Shown here one piece after another: positions 11,166-23,558 of a stretch of DNA of 64,000 nt. A program made the position numbers and the translations under genes. The DNA comes from Anaeramoeba flamelloides (taxonomy: Eukaryota > Metamonada > Anaeramoebidae): NCBI GenBank assembly GCA_027625915.1, contig JANTQA010000012.1, forward strand, positions 8,144,501 through 8,208,500. The letters are read 5' to 3'. Under the pieces are notes generated by a model. It was not told the origin of the DNA and did not search any database. It saw nothing but the letters and a program-made list of their open reading frames with translations. Every line of letters begins with the position of its first letter. Position 1 is the first letter of the stretch.

Positions 11166-13109
11166 TTTTAAACAAGAGAACTTTTTATACTCAAATTCAA
11201 ATAGAACCACAACTAAACAAACAATAGATAGTTTACAGATCCAATAGTAAATTAACAAAAAAGTTAAAGTGTTGACTTCTGGTATAAGTAAATTATTTTA
11301 ATTGAACTTATTCTAAAATTATAAAAAGGGAAAATTGGTATTTCATCAATAAAAAAAAAAAGAAATAAATTGTAAAGAATCTTTCGATCGTTCATTTTAT
11401 ATTAAATCCTTTTGCAAAATAATTTGAATTTAAACTATTGTTTTGAAAAATGATTCTGCCAAGTGCTTTTTTTTAACCAAAGAGAATTAAAAATATAAAA
11501 TAAACTTGATGATTTCTATTATCCTATGTATTTATTGTTATTCAATCTAATATTCTAATAATAATTTGTGGTTCAAGGATTATTCAAAAAATGATAAAGT
11601 CTTGTTGATGTATAAGTTCAATCAACACTCCAACCATGTATCAAACCACAAGAAAATTATCTTTTGATATGATCACTAGTTGCATTTGTTGCTGTTAATT
11701 CATATATCAAAATTAGATTATTTCTTTGAAAATCTTTGTATAATCAAATTATTATTTTTCTTAAATCTAAAAAATGTTAAAACGACTTGAAAGTTATTAA
11801 GTCAGAAATTGAAATTAATTTTTAACACTATTATAAAGACCAATACCATGATTTGTAATTTAATATCATCTTAGAGAATTTTACTATTTTAAATAATTGC
11901 AAATTTTATTAAAATTGATTAGGAATTGAAATAAAAATGCTAAATAAATCTTGTAAACTAAATTTCATAATAAATTAAACAATTTATTTTTTCCTTTTTT
12001 TTATTTTATATTGAGATGAAAAACAAATTTTTCTAGTGAATAAAACTGCATATTAAAATAGTAATTTTTTTTATTAAAATAGATAACTTCAATTTATTTA
12101 AATATTTAAATTCAAAACTTGATTTTTAATGGACCAATAATTCTGAAATAAAGTATACTTGTAAAAAGAATAATTATTAGGAATTCAATAGGATTTTTCA
12201 AAATTTACAAAATGATGAATTTTAAAGATTAAAAAGGTAATAGAAAAAGTTCTTTTTTGATTTTATTGTTCTGATATATTTTGTTAAATTGCTGAGTTGA
12301 ATTTGAGTAAATATTTGTATAAAGGTTTTAAATAAATCAAAAGAAAGTTTAATAGTTATCAAATATGAATATATTTATATATGAAAAACCAAAAGAATTA
12401 TCTAGAAAATATTATGGCACATAGGTAAGGTAAGTAGAAAAAGTGGTTTATCGATGTATTAATAATAAATAAGCTACTAAAACATTTCAAGTAAGTCAAA
12501 AAAGAAAAAAAAAAAAATTAAATTGTTTAATAAATTTCAAATATCATTATCAAATAAAAAGAATTGCTTTTTAAAAAAGACAACACTATTAAATATAAGT
12601 TTATATAAGAAATACCAATACAACCTAAAATTATCTTTTCAAAATTATAATTTTGAAAAAAAATACTTATTATGAAATTTTTCTGTTTTTTGAGATCTTG
12701 AGATTATTTGATTCTGTGAGAATATTTGAAGACAAAATATTCAAATAATTACAAAGTATTATATAAACAAAATCTGAAAATATAAAGTGAATGGATTTTA
12801 TCAGATAACCCCAAAAAATAATCTCCTAAAAAAATTAAATATCTTTCTCCAAATTTTTTTTTTTTTTCTTATTTTACATGCTATTTTTTTTGTTGTTATT
12901 AGCAAAATTAAAGATTTTTTTTTTTTGTAATTTTTTTGAAAATCTGGAACTTATGAGTTCCAATATACTGTTAAATCTTTTATCATATGTTTCAATTTCA
13001 GTGGTTGTTATGATGTTGTTACTCCCTTAAGGTTATAAACTAAACTCTTTTTCAAAAGACATTTCATTTTTTTTCAAAAATATTTTTCTTTTTCAAAATT
13101 GCCTTTTTG

Positions 13110-16100
13110 ATGCCACCTAAAAGAAAAAAAAAGCAAACCCCAACCAAGAAAGTCAACAGAACTTTCCTCAAGCTTCAAAGAACCCCAACAATGATCAAAA
13201 AAAAGTTTCATGATCCGATAACTTTACAGCCATTCTTAAAGTGGAACAATAAACAAAAGATCGGGAAAGGGTTCATTAATCTAGGCAACACATGTTTTTT
13301 AAATAGTGTACTACAGTGTCTAACTTATATCCCTATTTTTTCGCAATATTTGATGAGCGAAGATCATTCTCTGAATTGCCAAAGCAAAAAATTTTGTATC
13401 TTATGTGCGCTTGAGGTACACATAAAAAATGTGTTTACAAACCCCAAAAAAATTAACCAGAGCCTTCGCAAGATTGTGTGGAAGGCAAAAAAGTTAGGAA
13501 AAAGTATCGTAATTGGTAGGCAACAAGACGCTCATGAATTTTTAGTCAAATTACTCGAGTATGCTGTTGATTCTTTCTTAATGGACAAAAAAAGGTTTGT
13601 GAACCAAACAAAAAATCTTTGTTTTTTTCTCTTTTTCTTTTTCTTTTTCTTTTTCTTTTTCTTTTTCTTTTTCTTTTTCTTTTTAGTCTCTTTCTCTGTT
13701 GCAACACTAATTTTTGTTGATTACAAAAACCGAAAAAACAACAAAGTGTTTTTTTTCATTTTTTTTTTAACCGATACTATTTATGATCAGGTTGCAACAA
13801 TTTATTCATGAAATAAGAAATGTTCAAAAGATCTTTGGGATTCTTAAACTTTTTGCTACACTAAATTGGATATGTTATGATTTTCCCTTTTAAAACATGG
13901 ACTTTAATAATACGAGTATTTCTTCTTCTTTTTTCTTTGGAAGGTTACAATGGAAATTTTGTTCTAATTGTTTTGATATTAAGGATTGTAACCCTGAAAA
14001 ATGAAAAAGAGATTATCTTGTTTTTAGTGTGTCGTCGTGCTATTTTGGTTCTAAACGAATCGATCTTTGACTTCATATTAATTTTAATATTTGATTTATA
14101 AATTCAGATTTTGGAAGAAAAAATAATAAATTCTGCAAAAATTGCCATTTTGAATGTAAGACTAATATATTGGAAGATAAGTTTTAAAAAAAATATGATT
14201 TTCAGGTTGTCAATTTAAAATTTTATTTCGGTTTAGTTTTCTTTGGGGCTTTTAAAAAAATTTATTTATTTTTTTTTAGTTAATTAAGTAAAAGCGAAAT
14301 AAATATTTCAATTGAGAACCAAAAAAGCAAAAACCACATTTTGTTTATGACAAAAACCTTCCAACGCATCAACCTTACACTCATCAAGTCGGATTTCGGA
14401 AGAAAAAATAATAAATTCCTCAAAAATTGCCATTTTGAACCACTATTAAAATCCATACCAAGTTGAAGATAGATCAGCTTAGAACCAAAATAGTATGAAA
14501 ACACACCAAAAACAAGATAATCTCTTTTCCATTTTTCATGGATTGTAAACCTGAAGGGTACTGTCGTCACCTAAAAATAAAAATAAAAATCGAGTTTAGG
14601 TTTGATATGAAATTTCTAAGAAGCAAACCTGTTTATAGTTTTTACTTGAAAACATAAGGTATTTTGAAAAAGAATTGATAAATTTAAGAAATTTTTCGAA
14701 ATAATTATGCTTGAGGAAAACATCCGCCTTTTGCGCAAATTTCTCATAAAAATATAATAGTTTTGCGAAACTCAATAATATCCTATTTAACTTTAAAAAT
14801 GGGTACAAAAGGCGGATTTTTTTTACAATCTATGAAACAAACTTAATTTTTTAGATATTAATTTTAGATTTTTCTTTTGGAAAGAATATTTGCAATAGAA
14901 TCGCTCATCTAAAAGCCTATAATGCATGATAATGGAATTCTTCTCACGATAATGATATTTATTTTGTGAATAACTTACTTTTTAGCGAAAATATATTTTC
15001 TCGCAAAAAAGTCAGTTATTCACAGAAAAAGTAATTTGAAGTTAACCAAAATTTGGGAAAAAAAAATAATCATTTTTCAACATAACACAGCAATTTCAAA
15101 ACTGGTGCGCACGATCTAACTTAACTTAAAATTTTCATTAAACTTTCTTTAAACTCTTTTCAATTGAAAATGATGATTGTTATTTTGGATTCAAATCTTC
15201 TTGTATTGTCCTTAATATCCAAGATCCCTTACAAAATGGAATCTTTTTTAAATAATTTCAAAAAAGTTTAAAAAAAACGGAAAAGTTGTTTACGAAGATT
15301 TTCATTCAGGTATTCTTGAGTTTTGGTGTTATAACCTTAATTTAGTTTTAACAGATCTCTAAGTTCAAAGAAAGTTTAATGAAAATTTAAATATAAAGTT
15401 AAGTTAAATCGTGCGCACCAGGTTTGAAATTGCTGTATTTTTTTAAAATCTTATGAACTCTCCAGAATTGCCAAGTCATTATATAAATCGAGTTTTTATT
15501 GAAAATACCTATTTATAAGTTGATAAATTGTTTGTTGAACAACAAACTGATCTTCAAAACAAGAAAATTGTTTTTTAAAAAATGGAAAACACAAAAATAA
15601 ACAAAAATACAAATACATAATCAATGATCAGATCAAAACAATTCTTGAATTTTATTTTGATTTGATTGGCTAAATTTATATATCCTTTTCATCAACTTAA
15701 GAAACAACTTAAGGAAAAACATCATTTCTCGATCGATCGTAGAATCAAATATGTTGCTATTGAAAATAAAATAAACTCCATTTCATCCAAAATGTACACA
15801 TCTAAAAATGAAAAATTCAATTGATTTTTTTAAAGAATCAACTAAGATACGATTGTTTAGAAATAAGAGAAATAATAAACTTCAGATTAGAGTTGATACT
15901 CATTAAAGAAATACCTTAACAAACTAAACTAAATTCAAAAAAATTGGACACAGTCTAAAACGCTGAAAGAATAAAAATACAACACTTTAAATTCAATTTG
16001 GAAATATTTTTGATTTTACAAACTATTTCATTTTTTGTCTTTTTTGTTTTGTTTTCATTTCCTTTTTCCAGTTATGTATTTATTTGGGTAGATTTGAAAA

Positions 16101-19100
16101 TTTTTTCCGATGGTTGAGAGAAGGCTAGTGTTGTGCTTTTTAAATAGAAAAATCATATGCAATTAGTTGATGGTATCTTTTCGTTTGATCGATCAATAAT
16201 TATTGGTGAAATTTCAACAAATTTAAGGGATTAGCGTCACCATAGATTTCTCTATAATCAAAGTATGTTGTAATTGGGTGTAAATGGTATTAGTGCACCA
16301 TGGCTCGAATAGCTCTAAAAAATCTATTATAAATTTTATTGCACAATAAATATTTCATTTTTTACTAATGATCACAATTAAAAAATTTCATTTTGAAAAA
16401 TTTTTTTTTAATTCCTTTTCCAAATCTAAAAATAAAAACCCAAAATACAGGATTCCGGTATTTAATAATTTAGATTTAGAACTTCCAAAAGTAACTATTT
16501 TTTGAATTTTTGAATTTCAAAGATTAACTCAATAATCATCAACATAAAAGTACAAAGACTGATTAGTTTTGTTTGCTTTTGATAAGTCTAATTATAGCAT
16601 CAATATATTTCCATGATTTGAGAAATAATTTGACAAAAAATTTTATTGGTTAACTATTTAATTTTTAAAAAAAACCAAATTTTTTAGTAACTAATCTACA
16701 TTTCGCCATAAATTTAAGAAAGATATTTTATGACTTTGTAGTCTGAATATTGATAATTCAATCCTTTAAATTTATTGCGAAATGCAGATTTTATTCTGAA
16801 TTTGCTGGGTTTTTTTACTAATACATAGATCATTTTTAATTGATGAGATCAACAAATATTACTACTTTGCAATCGATTTTTTAGAGACATTTGAACCATG
16901 TAACACTAATGTGATTAGGTCCAATAACAACATACTTTGATCCTAGGCTTCTCCTTGGTAGACGCTAATCCCTTAACAATAAATTTTTTTGTTCCACTAG
17001 TTTCATTATTTTGGAGAAACCTATTTTGGTTTTTTTGTTTTATATTTTTTTCTTTTATTTGGATAAAAATGATTGCTTATAAAAACATTAAAACTAGATA
17101 AATTAAAAGTGGTTTTCTATTATGTTTGGAAAAATACAATAATTTGTGAGTTTTTTTGCCTATTTTTGATTTTGTGTGTGTCAAAATTTTTGGAATGAAG
17201 TTTATAAATTTTGAAAAAAAAAATAAAATGTTAAAAAATTTTTGGATTCCTTTCATTGGAACAGACATCTAGTGCAAAATTTCTCAATTTATTTAGAAAA
17301 TTAAAATTGTTTACAATAAGATTTTTTAATATTAAATCAATAAATTTTAAAAGAAATTACATAACCTCAATTTTCTTAAAGTTAATTTGGAGTTTTCAAA
17401 AAATTTTTTTTTTTCGAATTGACTTTTTAAGAAAAAAAAAAAGAAAAAAAAAAAAAAAGCAAAAAGCAAAAGCAAAAATTGCTAAATTATACAAAATGAG
17501 AAAAAATGATCTGATCTAAAAATTGAAAATTTATTTTTGAGGAGAATAATGAATTAAACTCTTCTAATATGTTCTATTTCTTTAAACAAACTGGTCCCCT
17601 TTGACTGAAAAAGAGTTTATTCATCGAGATTTATTTCATTTAATTTATTTTGAAATATTAATCTGTCATTATTATATAGGAATTTGATCCCTATAAAACA
17701 ATTTGTTAAATTGTTTTTTTTTTTTTTTTTGGAATAAATTACAAACCAAAGCAATTTGCAATATTTTTTTTAATTAATAATTGTAAAATTTTTAATATTA
17801 CCCCTAAATTTCTCAAATGAATGTTGAATAAAAGAAAAGTGCCGAAATTTGAAAGAGAGTACCTACCTTTTTTTTAAATTTCAAAAATTAAAAGAAAATG
17901 TCACGAATTTTCTTTTTATTTCACAAATTTTAAAAAACCTAACGGCTTCTAGAGTGTAATTCACATTTCTTAAACAAAAAAAAAAAAAAGATCTACAATT
18001 AAATACAGTTTTTTCCTTCCCCATTCTAAACTAAATAACTTTTTTATGTTTTAGAATTATACATTATTAACACAATTTGAAAAAAAAATATTTTAAAAAA
18101 AAATAAATATCTTCTTACTTTTCTTGAAATTGTAGTATTTCAATAACATTTTTTTTTTTTCAATAAAAATATATTTCCGATAAATCTCTTATGACCAAAA
18201 AATACATATTACCTAAATCTTTTTAAACCTTGTTAAATTCAAAATTTCAAAAAGTAACTATTAATTCAATTCCAAATGAATATATTTTTATTTATGATTT
18301 AATAATCACATAATAAATAATTTCAGGTTATTATCTTTGGTATTTTTTTTCTTTTTAATACACTAAAATTCAAAATTTTCCACACAGTTAAAAAGGTCCA
18401 AACAACCACAACAATACAAGTTCTATAAAATTGAAAATAATTTTGATTTTTGTAAAATATGAAAATCATTTTTTAATCTTTTAGTTTTTATTTTCATTTC
18501 ATTTTTTGAATTAAGTAACTTGTTTCGTTTGATCAAATCTTTTTCGACCGATTGAAATTATATTAAAGTTGAGTTGTTAAAAATAGAAGAACTCAAATAA
18601 AATTGGTTGATAGTATCTAACTATTTGATCGATCTATATTCCTAATAGAATTTCAACAAATTTAACAAATGCATTTTTTTGTTTTACTCTCTCCAAAATT
18701 TTCAACACACCGATAATTTATTAATATTGGTATTGATAATTATTTATTTTTTGAAATATTGGAATGTAAACAATTGTTAACATTCCAATTATTGAATGAT
18801 TCTAATTTGGTATTTCTTCTTGAATTGATTAAATAAGATTTTTTTTTCAAAAATTGAATTTTGGGTATGTTAAAAATTAATAATTGGGTTTTAGTTTATT
18901 GATCAACAATTTTCATCCATTTTTTAAAAATTTAAATAAGAGTTAATATTATTTACAGTTTTTATATCTGAACAATAAAAAATTAAAAAATACAGAAATT
19001 TTTTCAAAAGGCATATTAATTGAATCTATTACCCAATATTTTTTATCTCTGTTTATCTATATAAATAAATAAAATAAATAAACAAACAAAACAAAATAAT

Positions 19101-21130
19101 ATAAAATGAATGAATTAATTAATGTATGATCAAGAATGAATCAAAAAGTTGCATTGAGAGATACTTATAATTTACATTCGACGTTAATACATTCGATATT
19201 TTATGGGAAGTTTAGAAGTCAAATAATTTGCTTAACGTGTGGGAACAAGTCAAATAGTTATGAACCATTTTTAATACTATCACTTGACATCTTAAAATCA
19301 AAATCTGTTGAAAATGCCTTAGAAAAATTTACCGCAAAAGAGTTATTAAAACGAAAAAACCAATACCATTGCGAGAAATGTAAAAAAAAAGTAAATGCGT
19401 CCAAGCGTTTTACAATTCATAAACTGCCAATTGTACTCACTATTCATTTTAAAAGATTCGCGATGCAAGAAAGTTATTATTTTGGTAATGTAAGAAAAAT
19501 ATCAAAAAAAATTTCATTTCCAAAAACTTTAAATGTTAAGAATTATATTTCAGATTCAAATAATACAAAATCAATCAAACCACTTTACCATTTAGTTGGT
19601 GTGGTTATCCACAAGGGACGATCTGCGAATTCTGGTCATTATTTTTCGTTTGTCAAATCACCAAAGGGCAGTTGGTATGAAATGAATGATGCATTCGTCC
19701 GAAAAATTAGTGAAAAACACGTCCATCACAAAAATGGTTATATGTTAGTCTACCAATTAGATCCAGACAATCAAATTAAAAATTTTGATCATCTTAATAA
19801 TAGATTAGAACATTTAAGAAAATCTTCATTAAAAAAATCAATGTTGTTATCAAGATCAAGTACATTACCATTAAATTTAACTCAGCCTAAATTCAACACC
19901 ACAAAAAAAGCATTATTCCAATATAACAAACCGGTCTTACTAAATAACATTGATTATTTTAAATCTTTAAAAAAAAAAAATCATAGATATAAATATAAAT
20001 TTGATAAATTTGATAAATTAAAAAAAAAAAAAAATGAAATTTTGAAAAGAAAAAGAACAATCGACCAATTCTATAATTTGCAAAAAGAAAAAGAAAGGAA
20101 AATAAAAATCAAAAATTCATTAGATTCAGATTCAGATTTAGATTCGGTGTTAAAACAGGGGAATGATAAATATAACAAGAAGAAGAGAAGAAACAATAAC
20201 ATAACAAGATTTCTAACGCCAATAAATCGAAAAAAAAATAATAAAAAATTATTTCTTACTGAACAGAAAAAAAGGCAATTAATAAAGTTAAATCGTCTTA
20301 AAAAAGGATCAGCTTTAGCTCGTTCATACACAGATACTTCAAAACTTCGAAAAATTTTACATCCATTATCAAATAGTGAACGAGGAATTCGTCAAACAAA
20401 AAAAAATGATTTAAAAGAGGAAAGTGAAGACGGAAGTGAAGAGGAAAGTGAAGAGGGAATTGGCAAAAATAATTTAAAAAATGAAAGTGAAGATGAAAAT
20501 GAAAATGAAAGCGAAGAGAAAAGTGAACATGAAAGTGAAGAGGAAAGTGAGGATGAAAGTGAAGAGGGAAGCGAATATGAAAGTGAAGAGGAAAGTGAAG
20601 AGGAAAGTGAAAACGAAAGTGAAAACGAAAGTGAAGATGAAAGTGAATATGAAAATGAAGACGAAAGTGAAGAAAAAAGTGAACAGGAAAGTGAAGATGA
20701 AAGTGAAGAGGAAAGTGAGGATGAAAGCAAAGATGAAAGTGAAGAGGAAAGTGAAGAGGAAAGTGAAGAGGAAAGTGTAGAGGAAAGTGAAAAGGAAAGT
20801 GAAGAGGAAAGTGAGGATGAAAGTGAGGAGGAAATTAAAAAGAAAACCAAAGGAAAAAAAGAAATTAAAAATAATTTTCAAAAAATTTCAAATTTTTGGG
20901 GGTTTGATCCAAATGACATAAAAAAAAAGAAGCCAAAACAAAAATCAAAGACAAAAACAAAACAAAAAAAAACGAAAAAAAATCTAAAAAAGAAAAAGGA
21001 ATTGAAATCTTCAAATTTAAAATATGTTTCTCCATCATCAAAAAAAGGAAAAAAAAAAAAAACAAAAAAAAAATTGCAAAGCGATCAATTCAAAATTAAA
21101 GAAAAAAAGCAAGGTTCCAAACAAAAATAA
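13110..21130 (+). CDS. Ubiquitin carboxyl-terminal hydrolase, USP36/42-like (2 exons)
   Basis: Exons are 13110-13594 and 19135-21130; intron 13595-19134 (GTTTGT...CAAG) splits Arg162 in phase 2. The protein is 826 residues. I chose the ATG at 13110. The peptidase C19 core shows the Cys box NLGNTCFLNSVLQCL (catalytic Cys62), QQDAHEFL (139-145), zinc-binding Cys pairs at 194/197 and 241/244, and the His box with SGHYFSFV (His330) and WYEMNDAF (Asp347). All catalytic residues are present. CEKCKKKVNASKRFTIHK is strikingly USP36-like. Residues from about 580 to 730 are Glu/Ser/Asp repeats, followed by a Lys-rich tail of nucleolar type. The family removes ubiquitin from nuclear or nucleolar substrates; that location is inferred from family and tail. 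Confidence 0.95.
13628..13686 (+). repeat. (CTTTTT)n tract ending in a decoy TAG
   Basis: About nine CTTTTT hexamers lie 30 bases downstream of the USP 5' splice site and end TTTTTAG. The form is a perfect polypyrimidine tract plus acceptor. Splicing there would give a 92-base intron and a stop after about 11 codons, so it is a decoy or a regulated acceptor. Confidence 0.8.
13990..14570. repeat. Local duplication/inversion inside the USP intron
   Basis: A block at 13995-14080 (with GAGATTATCTTGTTTTT and CTATTTTGGTTCTAA) recurs inverted at 14465-14555. A second block (GAAGAAAAAATAATAAATTC, then AAAAATTGCCATTTTGAA) is repeated directly at 14112-14155 and 14398-14440. It is probably a small rearranged repeat unit. 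No gene assigned. Confidence 0.6.
14966..15023. repeat. 58-base imperfect hairpin
   Basis: The arms GTGAATAACTTACTTTTTA and its near-perfect reverse complement (from 15004) meet at an AT loop (AATATATTTT). Only two or three mismatches interrupt the 28-base stem. Confidence 0.75.
15087..15436. mobile_element. 350-base MITE with ACAGCAATTTCAAA ends
   Basis: Inverted ends of roughly 50 bases share ACAGCAATTTCAAA, then CTGGTGCGCACGAT and TAACTTAACTT, and continue into a CTTTCTTTGAACTT-type block. The TGCGCAC core is unusually G+C-rich for this DNA. It is non-coding and single-copy in the window. Confidence 0.8.
16030..16222 (+). repeat. Dispersed repeat family B, copy 1 (interrupted by the TTAA element)
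   Basis: It aligns to 18480-18668 (+), 44815-45010 (-) and 59885-60085 (-). Shared blocks include GTTGATGGTATC, TTTGATCGATC and AATTTCAACAAATTTAA. In this copy the TTAA at the end of the alignment is occupied by a 754-base insertion, and the repeat resumes after 16976 (AATTTTTTTGTT). Confidence 0.75.
16223..16976. mobile_element. TTAA-specific element, 754 bases, with terminal inverted repeats
   Basis: The ends read TTAAGGGATTAGCGTC and its inverse. The inverted repeats extend about 95 bases, sharing ATCAAAGTATGTTGT and CTCTAAAAAATC. It interrupts a copy of dispersed repeat B exactly at a TTAA that is single and uninterrupted in the paralogues at 18668, 44832 and 59895, so TTAA is the target-site duplication. 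No transposase is encoded. Its inner part (16320-16760) is related to 25450-25885. TTAA targeting is typical of piggyBac, although piggyBac ends normally begin CCC rather than GGG. Confidence 0.85.
18020..18300. repeat. Dispersed repeat, copy 1
   Basis: It aligns in direct orientation to 46390-46680 (shared CTAAACTAAATAAC, AATCTCTTAT and CTTTTT-AA-CTTGT-AAATTCAAA blocks). Weaker similarity continues to about 18960 versus 46720-46800, including TTTATTGATCAACAAT. Confidence 0.55.
18480..18668 (+). repeat. Dispersed repeat family B, copy 2 (empty TTAA site)
   Basis: It matches 16030-16222 and continues uninterrupted through the TTAA into CAAATGCATTTTTTTG. It therefore represents the pre-insertion configuration for the element at 16223-16976. 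Confidence 0.7.
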
Positions 21131-23558
21131 AAAAAAAAAAAAAATAGAAAAAATAATAAAAAAAAAGAATTCAAAGCATTAAAAAAAAAAGCTATAATAA
21201 AATTTTAGAATAGGATAGGTTAGTATTAAAAATTAGCAAATATTAGCAAATTCAAAGACCAAAAAAAATTGCAAAAACAAAATCAAATGTTCAACGTCGT
21301 TGTGTGTCTTAGGAATAAATAAGACATTTGTTATAAAAATTTTCAAATTAGTTATTATTCTTGTCATTTTTTTTTTTTTTTTGAATACTTTGTTAATGTA
21401 TCGAATGTTCAGGTCGAAAAAATGAATAAAATAAAATAAAATACATCTAAATATTTAGTATTGACTTGATAAGCTTTGCTTTGATAAATAATATTTTTGT
21501 TTCTAATGATCATATTTATTTTAAAATTGTTGATATTAAGGGAGAAAGAATATATTTTATTTTTATTAATTAATTTTCTTGAAGGATTACTACAATACAA
21601 TTGAATTGATAATATATATGGTAATATTCTCATCAAAGGTCACATACTGCTTGGTTGTGGGATGTTGATGAGATACATTTTTATATTATTTTCATTTTTT
21701 TTTGGAGTTGTAAATATTCATTTTATTTATAATTGTAGTATAATATTCAAAAAATACCAATTCGTTTATTACTGATAATTGAAAAACTGTAAACACTGGA
21801 AATTGCAAAAAAAAAAACTGAAATTACATTGTTCTGATGAACTAAAAAAAAAGAGTATAAAAAGGACAAACATTTTTCTACATCAACAAGAGGTTTAAAA
21901 TTGGCAGATTTTGAATGTTTAACCAACATTTCAATTTGATCAATTAATTAATTTCTAGAGAATTTAGAGATTTTTCAGTAAAATTAGAAATTGAAAAAAA
22001 CTTTATTCAGAAAAATTAAAATAGATAATTTAACTTAAAATATATTGATTTTGTAATTGTGATTTTTCATTCAATAAATAATAAATTTATTGTTTAGTAT
22101 TTATATTGATGATTTCATTGTTTTTAAATTTATAAAATAAGTGTTTGATATCTTTAAATCTACCTTTAAAATAATTTTTTTCAAAATTTTCAATTTAAAT
22201 TAGGCAACTCCGAAATTGTTATTAACACAAATGATTATTTTTTTGAATTTATTTTAAAAATATAATAATCAATTTCTATCTAATCAACATACATTTTAAT
22301 TGTTTAAATCAATGGATCTGTTTTGTAAAAGTTCACATTTTATTACAAACTAAAACTTTTTAAAACGTGAATTCTGATAAAATCTAAAAGTAAGCAATCA
22401 TTTTTTTGCAAATAATTTTTAATTAATTCTGATTTAATCTCAATTATTAAAAAAAAAATATCTTTCTCTTACTATATGTCATTCAAATAGTTTAAATTTC
22501 TAAAAATAATTTTGATTTTGATATTTTTGATATTAATTAGATTTTTGAATTCGTCATATTCTCTATTAATTATTCAGTTTTGGGTTTTTTTCAATTTCTA
22601 CATTTACCAAAGGTTTAAACCTGATCGATTTAGAATATTTGATCAATGTTCACAATAAGAATGATTATTAGATTAATTATTAATTTCTATATTAGTATGA
22701 AAAATTGAAATGTATTTTCCTTTTTTTTACTAATAATTTCAATAGGTCAGAAAAATGTAAATTCGGGAGTTTTTGACCTTATAAGGATTTTAGGACCAGT
22801 GGTATATTCAAATACAAGATAGAAATTTTGATTAATTTTTCCTCTCTTTCATTTTTTTTATTTTTTACTCAATACTGGTGTTTGAAGAATCACGGGGAAT
22901 TCATTTTACCTCCAGTGTCCTTTTTTTTTTTTTTTATTTCTTCTATTTGAGCTTCCTAGAAAATCAACTAGGAATAGATTTTAATTTGTTCTTTATATTT
23001 AAATATTTGATTATTTTTTTTTTTTTTTTTTTTTTATGTAGATATATATTGGTGAAATAAGAATCCTCAGCGAAAGAAATAAAATAGAAAATAAAAATAA
23101 AAATCATATGAAATTATATCCAATTTATTATTCAAATACCTTTATGACTAAAGGCTTTTATTGGTTTAAATTTTAAAAAATATTAAAAATAAGTTGACTT
23201 TTGAAATGTTCTTTGAAATGAAATGTTCTGGAATTAGAGTTCTCTTGTTTAGAAAAAAGAAAATTTATATCAAAAATTGATTTTTAACATTTTTTTGAAT
23301 AAAACAGTAAAATACAACCCAAAAATAAATATAAATATAGATCACCAATTTCAATTTTTGTCTTTGAAATTTATGATTTTAAACAAAAAAAGCAAAATGA
23401 AGGAAATTATTTCCCATTTTATTATTTAAATACAACAAAAAAAAGAATTCTTGATTGTTTAAAACGGCAAATAAAATGAAAAAAAAAACTTTTCACTAAA
23501 AATCAATGATCAACCAGTTAACTGAAAAACGAAAATTAGAATAAAAGAAAGACTGAAA
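21131..23558. other. Intergenic region between convergent USP and TMEM144 genes
   Basis: AT-rich DNA with no gene or RNA recognised. It carries the 3' flanks of both genes. A TACTGGTGTTTGAA end at 22873 and an ATTCAAATACC-type end near 23140 may be a decayed copy of the TA-flanked MITE described at 63635. Confidence 0.4.

Larger units (their letters stand above)
7633..13109. other. Intergenic region rich in repeats
   Basis: This gap of about 5.5 kb holds a LINE carcass (7920-8900), a C13 run (9116-9128), a short G+C-richer patch (9241-9290) followed by T16, a dispersed repeat pair (9640-9985) with an internal inverted-repeat element, and dispersed repeats at 10870-11165 and 11600-11690. A TTAAGGGAGTA terminus in reverse orientation lies at 13021-13031. 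No convincing gene was found. One short open exon-like stretch at 10229-10345 could not be attached to a gene. Confidence 0.5.
13595..19134 (+). other. Giant intron of the USP gene
   Basis: This 5,540-base intron lies between phase-matched catalytic-domain exons. It contains a (CTTTTT)n tract ending in TAG (13628-13686), a locally duplicated and inverted segment (13990-14570), a hairpin (14966-15023), a 350-base MITE (15087-15436), a TTAA element (16223-16976) inserted into another repeat, and dispersed repeats at 18020-18300 and 18480-18668. No coding exon is apparent. Confidence 0.75.

Noticed and set aside
13687-14101. Continuation of USP coding sequence after the (CTTTTT)n tract
   Set aside because: The frame stops after about 11 codons and has no USP similarity; the true continuation at 19135 restores the domain in phase.
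20071-20881. Long antisense frames rich in Ser/Leu or Phe opposite the USP tail
   Set aside because: They are by-products of the purine-only repeat; the sense frame is clearly the USP protein.
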